From CALZFJ01 sp964459845 (GTDB lineage: Bacteria; Bacteroidota; Bacteroidia; Bacteroidales; Muribaculaceae), in assembly GCA_964459845.1 (NCBI GenBank), contig CAYWOC010000014.1, positions 1 through 51,879 on the forward strand: a stretch of 51,879 nt of DNA, written 5' to 3'. The notes beneath the pieces were generated by a model. The model did no database searches. It was not told the DNA's origin and worked only from the letters and a program-made list of their open reading frames with translations. Shown in pieces: positions 37,136-42,985 of this stretch (position 1 is the first letter of the stretch; each line of letters opens with the position of its first letter). The translations under genes were made by a program, and so were the position numbers.

Positions 37136-37486
37136 CTACAGCTCTTCTGAAAATTCCTCAAGCTCCAAGGATATTGTAAACAAAGCCCTTTTAAGGATAG
37201 CCCTTTCCTCTTCAGTAAATTCAGCAGGTTTGCCGTTTTTTATATTGTTGTTCAGCTTCTGACTGAACCAAGACAAGGACTTGCCGAAAAAACGCTTTGC
37301 AATGTAGGTGCAATTCAGCAATTCAAGCAAGTCGCTGCGTTGCAGCTCACGGATGTTGAAAGGCTCACTAAAATGTTCTTCAGACAATTGGTCGGCATAT
37401 TTGCTTGCGATTTCTTGAATGTCTTCACCTGCATCCATTTTTGCGACAATGTCGTCGATTTTTTGTTTTAATTTTTCTTCATTCAT
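37136..37486 (-). CDS. DUF5053-like small protein, paralog 1
   Basis: 116 residues. Acidic helical N-terminus (about 1-45), then the shared core YIAKRFFGKSLSWFSQKLNN, a GKPAEFTEEER loop and an AL..I..EL helix. The core has the spacing of a helix-turn-helix: helix, GKS turn, SWF recognition-like helix. Closest in the array to paralog 4 (NNNxxNGKPAEFT in both). The promoter (TGTCTTTG at 37511-37518, minus strand) has the array's common upstream element. This operon alone lacks a small first ORF. Family name from memory; function unknown. Confidence 0.75.
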   Translation of the reverse strand: MNEEKLKQKIDDIVAKMDAGEDIQEIASKYADQLSEEHFSEPFNIRELQRSDLLELLNCTYIAKRFFGKSLSWFSQKLNNNIKNGKPAEFTEEERAILKRALFTISLELEEFSEEL

Positions 37487-37510
37487 AATGTTTTGTTATT
37501 TATTACACTA

Positions 37511-37556
37511 CAAAGACAGTAAATATTTCTTTACTACACAAGTATTCAGACGATTA
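37511..37556 (-). promoter_or_regulatory. Promoter of array operon 1
   Basis: CTTG, 20 nt, TGTCTTTG on the minus strand, preceded by AATAATCGTCTGAA. The same upstream block, with small changes, precedes three other operons of the array. Confidence 0.7.
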
Positions 37557-37590
37557 TTTCCCAAGAAAAGTAATATCGATATCAAAGAAA

Positions 37591-37620
37591 GGTGTGGGCG
37601 GATGCAGCTCCGTCCACGCC
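37591..37620 (-). terminator. Array hairpin B
   Basis: GGTGTGGGCGGA / TCCGTCCACGCC (plus strand), 31 bp after the stop of the DUF5053-like gene at 37651. Confidence 0.75.
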
Positions 37621-37650
37621 AAAGTGTTGCGCCAAATCATAGTCGGCTCT

Positions 37651-37971
37651 TCATTGCTCGAACTTGGCTTTGTCGATGGCATCGGCGTATTCGTTCAGAC
37701 GCTTCGCCACATCGCGCAGTGCGGCTGTAAGTTTGGCGCACTCCGCCTCGGTGAATTCCCGTTCCTTTTTCGCCACGCTGTTGCCGTGCAGCTTTTGGGC
37801 GAACCAGCTATGCGACCTGTTGAAATAATGCTTTGCGAGCTTTGATATGTTGATAAGTCCGTCCAGCTCAAGGAACGTGACCCATATAGCTTCCGACTTC
37901 ACTTTCATCTGTTCCGACCTGCGAAACTCGGGATTGCAAAATTGTTCAAATGTTATTTTTTCCTTTTCCAT
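37651..37971 (-). CDS. DUF5053-like small protein, paralog 2
   Basis: 106 residues from the ATG at 37971; longer starts would read through the hairpin that precedes the gene. Core: INISKLAKHYFNRSHSWFAQKL, KEREFTEAE, ALRDVAKRLNEYADAI. The Gly of the GKS turn is replaced (FNRS). Second gene of a two-ORF operon behind a 41-residue ORF, with a perfect hairpin between them (GCCCCCGATTTTCGGGGGC, 37988-38006). Confidence 0.75.
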   Translation of the reverse strand: MEKEKITFEQFCNPEFRRSEQMKVKSEAIWVTFLELDGLINISKLAKHYFNRSHSWFAQKLHGNSVAKKEREFTEAECAKLTAALRDVAKRLNEYADAIDKAKFEQ

Positions 37972-37987
37972 AAAAATTAGTAAATTT

Positions 37988-38006
37988 GCCCCCGATTTTC
38001 GGGGGC
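37988..38006 (-). other. Intercistronic hairpin, array operon 2
   Basis: GCCCCCGA-TTT-TCGGGGGC, 8 bp, located between the first ORF's stop and the second ORF's start. Only a weak T-rich tail follows. It could be an attenuator, an RNA-processing or stability element, or a translation control. Confidence 0.6.
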
Positions 38007-38011
38007 TTGTT

Positions 38012-38137
38012 TCAGTTTTCATCAAAGAGATTGTAAAGAAGACCTCTGATTTGATTGATTATAGGTTGATTTCCCTCTGTTTCGATTAGGTCAAGTAGGT
38101 CGAATATTCGGTAAATCAACCTTTTTTTTCTGTTCAT
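38012..38137 (-). CDS. Small ORF, 41 residues, first gene of array operon 2
   Basis: Begins MNRKKRLIYRIFDLLDLIE and ends LLYNLFDEN: a basic start, then amphipathic helix, acidic end. A strong Shine-Dalgarno, AAGGAGGTG, lies upstream, rare in this lineage. It is best spaced (7 nt) for an earlier ATG that reads ATG ATA TGA and overlaps this start, so translation may pass through a two-residue uORF. Consensus promoter at 38181-38212. Unknown function. Confidence 0.6.
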   Translation of the reverse strand: MNRKKRLIYRIFDLLDLIETEGNQPIINQIRGLLYNLFDEN

Positions 38138-38180
38138 ATCATTTTCACACCTCCTTTCTATTTGTTTTCTTATTACACTA

Positions 38181-38230
38181 CAAAGATAATAATAATTTTG
38201 TTATCCGCCAAATAATCAAGCAATTAATTT
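38181..38230 (-). promoter_or_regulatory. Promoter of array operon 2
   Basis: TTTG (38209-38212), 20 nt, TATCTTTG (38181-38188) on the minus strand, with the upstream block TTAATTGCTTGATTATTTG. Confidence 0.8.
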
Positions 38231-38258
38231 AAAAAAATAACACGGATTTCAAAAAAAA

Positions 38259-38287
38259 GCGTGGGCGGTAAAGAGTCCGTCCACGCC
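38259..38287 (-). terminator. Array hairpin C
   Basis: GCGTGGGCGG / CCGTCCACGC with an 8-nt loop (TAAAGAGT), then an eight-base T-run on the minus strand. Same stem as A and B, different loop. Confidence 0.85.
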
Positions 38288-38348
38288 AAAGGTGTTGCGC
38301 CAGCAAGTTTTGGGAACTGGCACGGTGTAATTAAAACTCATCCAAAAC

Positions 38349-38573
38349 TTATATCTTGTCGGCAGCCTCATTGAGACGGCGTGCGATGTCACGCAGAGCA
38401 TCACGCAGAATATTTTTCTGCTCATCGGTAAATTCACACTTGTTTCCGTTCCCGTCGTAACCGTTAAGCCTCTGGTATATCCACGACCGAGAGAAACCGA
38501 AGTAATCTTTTGAGATGTTGCCCCACTTTATATACAGGGTGATGCTTTCTAAATTTTTCAGGATGTTTGCCAT
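38349..38573 (-). CDS. DUF5053-like small protein, paralog 3
   Basis: 74 residues from the ATG at 38573, chosen because the upstream frame overlaps the preceding ORF and a hairpin. It is little more than the core: NISKDYFGFSRSWIYQRLNG, NKCEFTDEQ, ALRDIARRLNEAADKI. Second gene of its operon, behind the 48-residue ORF. Confidence 0.78.
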   Translation of the reverse strand: MANILKNLESITLYIKWGNISKDYFGFSRSWIYQRLNGYDGNGNKCEFTDEQKNILRDALRDIARRLNEAADKI

Positions 38574-38590
38574 AATAATTATTTTTTGAT

Positions 38591-38611
38591 AAGCCCCCTT
38601 TCGAGGGCTTA
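38591..38611 (-). other. Intercistronic hairpin, array operon 3
   Basis: AAGCCCCCTTTCGAGGGCTT, an 8-bp stem with a mismatch, between the 48-residue ORF and the DUF5053-like gene. Confidence 0.55.
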
Positions 38612-38616
38612 ATTCG

Positions 38617-38763
38617 TCAATCTTCATCAGCTTCTTTAAGACGGTCAACCAATTCATCAATGTATAACTCCAATTCAATTGACGGATTGTGCTTTGACTT
38701 TCGGAAGTTTCTAAGAGCTTCGATTAGCTCCGCCTCGTTTTCACTTAATTCTGTTTTTCCCAT
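38617..38763 (-). CDS. Small ORF, 48 residues, first gene of array operon 3
   Basis: MGKTELSENEAELIEALRN, then FRKS and a second helix ELYIDELVDRLKEADED. Clearly related to the 51-residue ORF at 43014 (ELxLIEAIRNYRSS; ELFDRLVD). Acidic and helical, with no membrane segment. Consensus promoter directly upstream. Unknown function; a partner or inhibitor of the following gene product is possible. Confidence 0.65.
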   Translation of the reverse strand: MGKTELSENEAELIEALRNFRKSKHNPSIELELYIDELVDRLKEADED

Positions 38764-38789
38764 TTTTCGGTTGAGTTTTAATTACAATG

Positions 38790-38836
38790 CAAAGATAGTA
38801 AGATTTGTGTTACTACGCAAATTTTCAGACGATTAT
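38790..38836 (-). promoter_or_regulatory. Promoter of array operon 3
   Basis: TTTG (38818-38821), 20 nt, TATCTTTG (38790-38797), minus strand, with upstream block AATAATCGTCTGAAAA. The block abuts the T-run of hairpin D. Confidence 0.85.
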
Positions 38837-38848
38837 TTTCAAAAAAAA

Positions 38849-38877
38849 GCGTGGGCGGTAATGAATCCGCACACGCC
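38849..38877 (-). terminator. Array hairpin D
   Basis: GCGTGGGCGG / CCGCACACGC with loop TAATGAAT, then T8 on the minus strand. Ends the first copy of the leader-TM-MSYKR cassette. The left edge of the duplicated block. Confidence 0.85.
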
Positions 38878-38890
38878 TGAAAAACTACGG

Positions 38891-39154
38891 TTATAATTCT
38901 GCGTTGTCCTCGATTATGTCGAGCGGCTCGGAGTCGCCGTCATCGGGCTGGAGTGAGATGAATCTGCCGAGTGCCTCGTGTAGCAGCCTCAGCTCGGAGA
39001 AGCTGTCGGCATACAGCTCGTTGGTGATGAGAGCCGGATTGTCCATCGATGTAATCTGGACGACGAAAGCGCAGCCTGGCGCGTCGAGCTTGCGGTGGGC
39101 GGTGATGAACACAGTGGTTCTTCCGTCGGGGGATGTCAGCCTCTTGTAGCTCAT
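38891..39154 (-). CDS. Small protein of the X cassette, copy 1
   Basis: 87 residues beginning MSYKRLTSPDGRTTVFITA and ending in an acidic tail (EPLDIIEDNAEL). Alternating strands (CAFVVQITSM) and one helix (FSELRLLHEALGRFI). Not recognised. Its ATG overlaps the stop of the TM peptide gene (ATGA) and has an internal GGAGGAG site, so the pair is coupled. A second copy (40426) differs by a few residues and a third is a pseudogene. Confidence 0.7.
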   Translation of the reverse strand: MSYKRLTSPDGRTTVFITAHRKLDAPGCAFVVQITSMDNPALITNELYADSFSELRLLHEALGRFISLQPDDGDSEPLDIIEDNAEL

Positions 39155-39429
39155 AGCTCCTCCTCCTTTCTGCCGCCATCGAGGGCGAGCGGCGTGAATA
39201 TCGCGGCCGTGGCAGCCGTAGCCATGAGTGCGGCGATTGCTGCTACTGCGGTGTCGCCCTGAGCCTGAGCCGCCCACAGGAACGCCGCGCTTACGGCGAG
39301 GACGGCAGTGGATGCCTTGATGTTGCGGCTGGTGAACCGGCGGATTGAAACGAGCAGGCGCAGAGCCTGGATGCGGGTGTCGCGAGACTGTGCCGCAGAC
39401 GTGCGGCGGAGTGTTGTTGAATTGTTCAT
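39151..39429 (-). CDS. Two-TM small protein of the X cassette, copy 1
   Basis: 92 residues from the ATG at 39429. A basic start (LRRTSAAQSRDTRIQALRLL) leads into two hydrophobic helices, TAVLAVSAAFLWAAQA and AAIAALMATAATAAIF. A charged end, RKEEEL, follows. Size and topology would fit a holin-like or other small membrane protein, but nothing else supports lysis. The start codon is one base after an 11-nt arm of the leader, so its translation is a likely target of the leader fold. Confidence 0.72.
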   Translation of the reverse strand: MNNSTTLRRTSAAQSRDTRIQALRLLVSIRRFTSRNIKASTAVLAVSAAFLWAAQAQGDTAVAAIAALMATAATAAIFTPLALDGGRKEEEL

Positions 39430-39459
39430 TGTCTTGTATGCATTTTTTATTTTTGGGCG

Positions 39460-39656
39460 AAAAAAAGCGGTCGCCATATCCGCTGCATACAAGACGGTAG
39501 TCCACCCCTCGGGGGCTGACAAGTTCTTACGGAGATGGCGACCGCAATGCGGTCGGCAAAATATATGTCAATCGCTGGCGGGCATAAAAAAAGCCCACGA
39601 GCTAATCGATGAGCAATTACCTTTGCCCCGAGGAGTAGATTACTACCGTTGTATGC
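39460..39656 (-). ncRNA. Structured ~200-nt leader RNA, copy 1
   Basis: Minus-strand promoter TTTG, 19 nt, TATCTTCG (39661-39691). The predicted 5' end has GCATACAA + CGGTAGT, which pair with TTGTATGC and ACTACCG (39485-39501), extended by CCTCGGGG/CCCCGAGG. A 10-bp hairpin (39574-39602) and GACCGC/GCGGTC (39540-39554) follow. The transcript would end at an intrinsic terminator: GCGGTCGCCAT with ATGGCGACCGC, then T7 (39460-39477). A third arm (39431-39441) next to the start codon competes for the second arm. Copy 2 keeps all pairings. Confidence 0.7.
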
Positions 39657-39660
39657 GCTG

Positions 39661-39691
39661 CGAAGATACTGCATTTTGCCGAGACTGCAAA
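39661..39691 (-). promoter_or_regulatory. Promoter of cassette X leader, copy 1
   Basis: TTTG (39688-39691), 19 nt, TATCTTCG (39661-39668) on the minus strand; one base off the -7 consensus. Identical in copy 2 (41194-41201). Confidence 0.65.
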
Positions 39692-39732
39692 AAAATCGTG
39701 ACAAAATTATCGATACGCACACAAAAAAAAGA

Positions 39733-39760
39733 ACGTGGGCGGATGCAGCTCCGTCCACGC
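39733..39760 (-). terminator. Array hairpin E
   Basis: ACGTGGGCGGA / TCCGTCCACGC with T8 on the minus strand (after GTTC). Ends DUF5053-like operon 5 and forms the right edge of cassette X copy 1. Confidence 0.85.
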
Positions 39761-39808
39761 CCAAGTCGGACTGTTATAATATAATCGTGACAGAAGAAAA
39801 ATAATTAC

Positions 39809-40087
39809 TTATAACTCGTCCGCAAACCCTTGAAGCTCTATAGCCATTGTGTTTAAAGCCTCCTTCAGCTTTTCCCGCTCCTCGTCCGTGAATTCGGCTG
39901 GCTTGCCGTTCATCAGATTGTTGTTCAACTTGTGGCAGAACCAAGAGCGCGACCTGCCGAAGAATCGGCGGGCAATATATGCTCCGTTCACCATTTCAAG
40001 GACTTCCTTGCTTGTCAAATCCTTTATGCGGAAAGGACTGTCCGCATCTTTCTCAAACCTTTCGGCAATTTTGTCAATGTCCATCAT
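39809..40087 (-). CDS. DUF5053-like small protein, paralog 4
   Basis: 92 residues from the ATG at 40087 (a second ATG follows directly). Core: YIARRFFGRSRSWFCHKLNN, NGKPAEFTDEER, ALNTMAIELQGFADEL. Closest to paralog 1. Second gene of its operon, behind a 46-residue ORF and a GC-rich hairpin. Sits between the two X cassettes. Confidence 0.78.
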   Translation of the reverse strand: MMDIDKIAERFEKDADSPFRIKDLTSKEVLEMVNGAYIARRFFGRSRSWFCHKLNNNLMNGKPAEFTDEEREKLKEALNTMAIELQGFADEL

Positions 40088-40109
40088 AACAAAAATTCTT
40101 TTAAGAAAG

Positions 40110-40134
40110 AGCCTCCTCCGTTCAAGGAGGCTCA
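40110..40134 (-). other. Intercistronic hairpin, array operon 5
   Basis: GAGCCTCC pairs with GGAGGCTC. On the minus strand it is followed by TTTCTT, so partial termination between the 46-residue ORF and the DUF5053-like gene is possible. Confidence 0.65.
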
Positions 40135-40141
40135 ATTTTTT

Positions 40142-40282
40142 CTAATCTTTCAGCAGCTCTGAGAGCCATTGTCTCAGGATTTTTTTGAATCTCAGTCGCT
40201 GCCCTCTGTCTTTGATTTCTCTAAGCTGAAGAAGCATTTCTGCAAACTGCTTGACTTCAGATTTCATTTTTTCTTCTGTCAT
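40142..40282 (-). CDS. Small ORF, 46 residues, first gene of array operon 5
   Basis: MTEEKMKSEVKQFAEMLLQL, then REIKDRG and RQWLSELLKD. Two amphipathic helices, highly charged. Similar in size and position to the other three first ORFs but with little direct sequence match. Unknown function. Confidence 0.6.
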   Translation of the reverse strand: MTEEKMKSEVKQFAEMLLQLREIKDRGQRLRFKKILRQWLSELLKD

Positions 40283-40317
40283 GAAATTGTTTATAAGTTA
40301 TGTGCCTTATGGCATTA

Positions 40318-40365
40318 CAAAGTTATGAAACATATGTTGAATATGCAAGTTATCAAGCAATTATT
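40318..40365 (-). promoter_or_regulatory. Promoter of array operon 5
   Basis: CTTG (40346-40349), 20 nt, TAACTTTG (40318-40325), minus strand, with upstream block AATAATTGCTTGATAA. Confidence 0.75.
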
Positions 40366-40377
40366 TTCAAAAAAAAA

Positions 40378-40406
40378 GGCGTGGCGGTAATGAATCCGCA
40401 CACGCC
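40378..40406 (-). terminator. Array hairpin F
   Basis: GGCGTGGCGG / CCGCACACGCC with one bulged A at the position where the other hairpins have a non-Watson-Crick pair. T8 or more follows on the minus strand. Confidence 0.85.
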
Positions 40407-40425
40407 TGAAAAACTACGGTTATAA

Positions 40426-40683
40426 TTATGCGTCGTCCTCGGTTATGTCGAGCGGCTCGGAGTCGCCGTCATCGGGCTGGAGTGAGATGAACCTGCCGAG
40501 CGCCTCGTGTAGCAGCCTCAGCTCGGAGAAGCTGTCGGCATACAGCTCGTTGGTGATGAGAGCCGGATTGTCCATCGATGTAATCTGGACGACGAAAGCG
40601 CAGCCTGGCGCGTCGAGCTTGCGGTGGGCGGTGATGAACACAGTGGTTCTTCCGTCGGGGGATGTCAGCCTCTTGTAGCTCAT
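40426..40683 (-). CDS. Small protein of the X cassette, copy 2
   Basis: 85 residues, same as the copy at 38891 except a shorter, slightly different acidic end (EPLDITEDDA). ATGA overlap with the upstream gene as in copy 1. Unknown function. Confidence 0.7.
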   Translation of the reverse strand: MSYKRLTSPDGRTTVFITAHRKLDAPGCAFVVQITSMDNPALITNELYADSFSELRLLHEALGRFISLQPDDGDSEPLDITEDDA

Positions 40684-40958
40684 AGCTCCTCCTCCTTTCT
40701 GCCGCCATCGAGGGCGAGCGGCGTGAATATCGCGGCCGTGGCAGCCGTAGCCATGAGTGCGGCGATTGCTGCTACTGCGGTGTCGCCCTGAGCCTGAGCC
40801 GCCCACAGGAACGCCGCGCTTACGGCGAGGACGGCAGTGGATGCCTTGATGTTGCGGCTGGTGAACCGGCGGATTGAAACGAGCAGGCGCAGAGCCTGGA
40901 TGCGGGTGTCGCGGGACTGTGCCGCAGACGTGCGGCGGATTGTTGTTGAATTGTTCAT
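40680..40958 (-). CDS. Two-TM small protein of the X cassette, copy 2
   Basis: 92 residues, differing from copy 1 by one visible residue (TTIRR for TTLRR). Start at the ATG directly after the third leader arm GTCTTGATTGC (40960-40970). Confidence 0.72.
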   Translation of the reverse strand: MNNSTTIRRTSAAQSRDTRIQALRLLVSIRRFTSRNIKASTAVLAVSAAFLWAAQAQGDTAVAAIAALMATAATAAIFTPLALDGGRKEEEL

Positions 40959-40987
40959 TGTCTTGATTGCATTTTTATTTTTTGGCG

Positions 40988-41189
40988 AAAAAAGCGGTCG
41001 CCATATCCGCTGCAATCAAGACGGTAGTCCACCCCTCGGGGCAAACAAGTTCTTACGGAGATGGCAACCGCTGATGCGGTCGGCAAATGAAATATGTATG
41101 TCAATCGCTGGCGGGCATAAAAAAAGCCCACGAGCTAACCGATGAGCAATTACCTTTGCCCCGAGGAGTAGAATACTACCGTTGATTGC
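40988..41189 (-). ncRNA. Structured ~200-nt leader RNA, copy 2
   Basis: Arms GCAATCAAGAC (41012-41022), TTGATTGC (41182-41189) and GTCTTGATTGC (40960-40970). Relative to copy 1, TATG has become ATTG in all three places, so every alternative pairing is kept. In the terminator stem (41061-41071 with 40994-41004), a C-G pair of copy 1 is a U-G wobble on the minus strand. On the plus strand it would be a C-A mismatch. This supports a minus-strand RNA. Confidence 0.7.
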
Positions 41190-41266
41190 GCTGCGAAGAT
41201 ACTGCATTTTGCCGAGACTGCAAAAAAATCGTGACAAAATTATCGATACGCACACAAAAAAAAGAA

Positions 41267-41293
41267 CGTGGGCGGATGCAGCTCCGTCCACGC
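41267..41293 (-). terminator. Array hairpin G
   Basis: CGTGGGCGGA / TCCGTCCACG, T8 on the minus strand. Ends hicAB and is the right edge of cassette X copy 2. Confidence 0.85.
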
Positions 41294-41343
41294 CCAAGCC
41301 GGCTGCAAATGGATTTCACAAAATCAGTGTTCAATAACTTGTG

Positions 41344-41751
41344 TCACAAAGATGTAGCCAGCAATTCTTTCCCCAGCGAGTGCAGAGCATCCTCAATCTG
41401 CCGGCGAGCCTTCTCACGAGGCTTTGAAAACGCGTTGGCATAATTCCACAACTGCTTCTTGTTGATTCCTGTGAGCCGCTCAAGAGCCGCATTGGAGATG
41501 ATGCCATGATAATATTTCAGCAGCGACTGTGTGTCGTAGTGCCACACAATGTCGAAGTCGCCTTTAATCAGTTCGGGCCACTGTTCCTCGGGAAGATTCT
41601 CCTTGATGAGCCTTATGGCTTCCAGCACGTCGGCTTTGGCTTCGGCAACGGTGTCGCCGGCGGCATAAATGCCGTCGCAATTCTCTGCGAAAGCTCCGAA
41701 GCTGTCGCTGCTTGCGCAGATGTTGATATACAATTTCTTTTCGTTTTCCAT
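41344..41751 (-). CDS. hicB: HicB-type antitoxin
   Basis: 135 residues. N-terminal HicB fold (YINICASSDSFGAFAENCDGIYAAGDT, TVAEAKADVLEAIRLIKE), then a C-terminal DNA-binding part (ALERLTGINKKQLWNYANAF). It would neutralise HicA and repress the operon. Second gene, 35 nt after hicA. The order toxin-antitoxin is the usual one for hicAB. Confidence 0.85.
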   Translation of the reverse strand: MENEKKLYINICASSDSFGAFAENCDGIYAAGDTVAEAKADVLEAIRLIKENLPEEQWPELIKGDFDIVWHYDTQSLLKYYHGIISNAALERLTGINKKQLWNYANAFSKPREKARRQIEDALHSLGKELLATSL

Positions 41752-41786
41752 ACCCAGCGTTTTCTTGTGAATTATGGTATGGGGAT

Positions 41787-41969
41787 TTATTGAATCCCCA
41801 TACCCTTTGCGATTTTCTTTCTAAGCGGCTCAGGAATCTCTTTGGAGCCGTGATACGGAACAGGCTGTGACAGCTTCCCATCCTTTTCGTAGAAGTAATG
41901 GCTGCCTTCAGCTTTGACAAAATGCCATCCGCATTTTCTGATTTTCATGTGAAATTCTTTGTATTTCAT
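41787..41969 (-). CDS. hicA: HicA-type mRNA interferase toxin
   Basis: 60 residues with the dsRBD-like HicA fold. GWHFVKAEGSHYFYEKDG contains the catalytic GSH histidine; the end IPEPLRKKIAKGMGI is typical. It cleaves mRNA when free of HicB. First gene after a consensus promoter. Confidence 0.88.
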   Translation of the reverse strand: MKYKEFHMKIRKCGWHFVKAEGSHYFYEKDGKLSQPVPYHGSKEIPEPLRKKIAKGMGIQ

Positions 41970-41993
41970 CTTTTAAGCAGTTATTGAACACTG

Positions 41994-42047
41994 CAAAGAT
42001 AGGAAAAATTTCCATTGTTTGCAAAAAAATAGTAGAAATTTTTCCTA
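41994..42047 (-). promoter_or_regulatory. hicAB promoter with paired operators
   Basis: TTTG (42022-42025), 20 nt, TATCTTTG (41994-42001), minus strand. Two inverted copies of a 15-mer flank the promoter: TAGGAAAAATTTCCA (42000-42014) and TAGAAATTTTTCCTA (42033-42047). Each is also partly self-complementary. Likely HicB sites. Confidence 0.7.
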
Positions 42048-42112
42048 TTTTGAAACAAAAAAATCACAAAAAAATCGATTGTGTGGCGAAGTTGTTTTTC
42101 CATATATAAGCA

Positions 42113-42162
42113 AAAATAATCTTGAAATAATTTTGCTATTTCAAGATTATTTTGTATCGTTG
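42113..42162 (+). promoter_or_regulatory. Promoter overlapped by a perfect 17-bp inverted repeat
   Basis: AAAATAATCTTGAAATA (42113-42129) and TATTTCAAGATTATTTT (42137-42153) are perfect complements with a 7-nt spacer. TTTG (42132-42135) and TATCGTTG (42155-42162) give a promoter with 19-nt spacing that is straddled by the repeat. Probably an operator; the RHH-like gene downstream could bind it. Confidence 0.6.
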
Positions 42163-42242
42163 TAATGTAATCGAAAGGATGGTTACAAGGTTAGTTTTCT
42201 TGACCTTAACTAAGAAAAAAGAACTAAAAAAAGGAAAGTCTT

Positions 42243-42305
42243 ATGAAACTCCGAATTTCATTCAAGATTTGGATTGTAAGAATCGCGTTTGAAATCGCAA
42301 TCTAA
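42243..42305 (+). CDS. Possible 20-residue leader peptide
   Basis: MKLRISFKIWIVRIAFEIAI, with an AAAGGAAAG site upstream. Basic and hydrophobic. A 9-bp GC-rich hairpin follows (42315-42339) before the next gene. The order repeats the sORF-hairpin-gene layout of the minus-strand operons. Coding status unproven. Confidence 0.4.
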   Translation: MKLRISFKIWIVRIAFEIAI

Positions 42306-42314
42306 CAATTCGGT

Positions 42315-42339
42315 GTGGTGGGGGAAGCGACCCCACCAC
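42315..42339 (+). other. Intercistronic hairpin, plus-strand operon
   Basis: GTGGTGGGG / CCCCACCAC, 9 bp, 7-nt loop. Only a weak T-rich tail (CTTTCC) follows. Confidence 0.65.
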
Positions 42340-42379
42340 CTTTCCAATTTTCAGTTCTTCGACACAAAATTACAAAAAA

Positions 42380-42586
42380 ATGGCAGAAGAAGCAAGCAAA
42401 AAAGCATGGGGCGGAGCGCGAAGCGGCTCAGGTCGGAAGAAGACCACTACGAAGTCGATAGCCTTGCGCATACCGCAGGATGTGGAGCTGATACTTGAGC
42501 AAGTGCCCAAGCGCAGCGAGTTCATCGTGGAGGCGATTCGGGCGCTTGCCGCAAAGCGCGGCATCAGCGGAGAGCCTGCTGAATGA
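42380..42586 (+). CDS. Small ribbon-helix-helix-like protein
   Basis: 68 residues. A basic Gly/Arg start (WGGARSGSGRKK) precedes SIALRIPQDVELILEQV and SEFIVEAIRALA, which have the strand-helix-helix pattern of RHH repressors. The only plus-strand gene inside the array. Autoregulation through the 17-bp inverted repeat is inferred. Confidence 0.72.
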   Translation: MAEEASKKAWGGARSGSGRKKTTTKSIALRIPQDVELILEQVPKRSEFIVEAIRALAAKRGISGEPAE

Positions 42587-42591
42587 GCGAA

Positions 42592-42636
42592 AAAAAAAGG
42601 AGGCTGTGCCGTTAATCTTAATTACGACACAGCCTC
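42592..42636 (-). terminator. Terminator of array operon 9
   Basis: GAGGCTGTG / CACAGCCTC with T8 on the minus strand. Not related to the A-H hairpins; the only minus operon of the array with a different terminator. Confidence 0.85.
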
Positions 42637-42696
42637 TTCTGTCAAAACAAGCAACAATCGGAAAGTAAGTCTTCCGCTGTCATTCCGAATATCTTT

Positions 42697-42957
42697 TCAC
42701 AGCTTTTCGGCTGCTTTGCGTATTCTGTCGGATAGATCGAACAGAGCATTTTGCAGTTGTTTGGCTTCATCCTCAGTGAAGCCGCCGACACCGCCGACTC
42801 CGTTGATGCCGTCCATTTTGTGGTATAGCCAAGAACTCGACTTGCCGAAGTATGTGCGTGCAAGCTCTCGCCAAGATATGGCCATCAGCACGTCAGACAA
42901 AGTTTTTTTCGTGTCGGTAATTAGCACCTTTTTGTTAGATGTCGCTACAATTTCCAT
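42697..42957 (-). CDS. DUF5053-like small protein, paralog 5
   Basis: 86 residues: ISWRELARTYFGKSSSWLYH, then KMDGINGVGGVGGFTEDEA and ALFDLSDRIRKAAEKL. Clear HTH-like core. Behind the 51-residue ORF with a hairpin between them. Confidence 0.78.
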   Translation of the reverse strand: MEIVATSNKKVLITDTKKTLSDVLMAISWRELARTYFGKSSSWLYHKMDGINGVGGVGGFTEDEAKQLQNALFDLSDRIRKAAEKL

Positions 42958-42985
42958 AAATCCGTCTCAATTTAATATTTATAAT

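Larger units (their letters stand above)
38849..39760 (-). repeat. Duplicated cassette X, copy 1
   Basis: About 910 bp nearly identical to 40378-41293. Similarity starts at hairpin D/F and stops within ~10 nt after hairpin E/G; sequences outside differ. It holds a small protein gene, a TM peptide gene and a structured leader. Confidence 0.88.
40378..41293 (-). repeat. Duplicated cassette X, copy 2
   Basis: Near-identical to 38849-39760 between hairpins F and G. Most differences lie in the leader, where they are compensatory. Confidence 0.88.
41267..41760 (-). repeat. Duplicated block Y (hairpin + hicB), copy 1
   Basis: About 490 bp nearly identical to 43258-43751. Similarity begins at the hairpin and continues through hicB. 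Confidence 0.88.

Noticed and set aside
39601..39633. Plus-strand promoter TACCTTTG inside the leader
   Set aside because: No -33 box at the right distance; the sequence is explained by the leader fold.
39460..39656. Leader as a retron msr-msd
   Set aside because: It has end-to-end complementary arms, but no reverse transcriptase gene is near.
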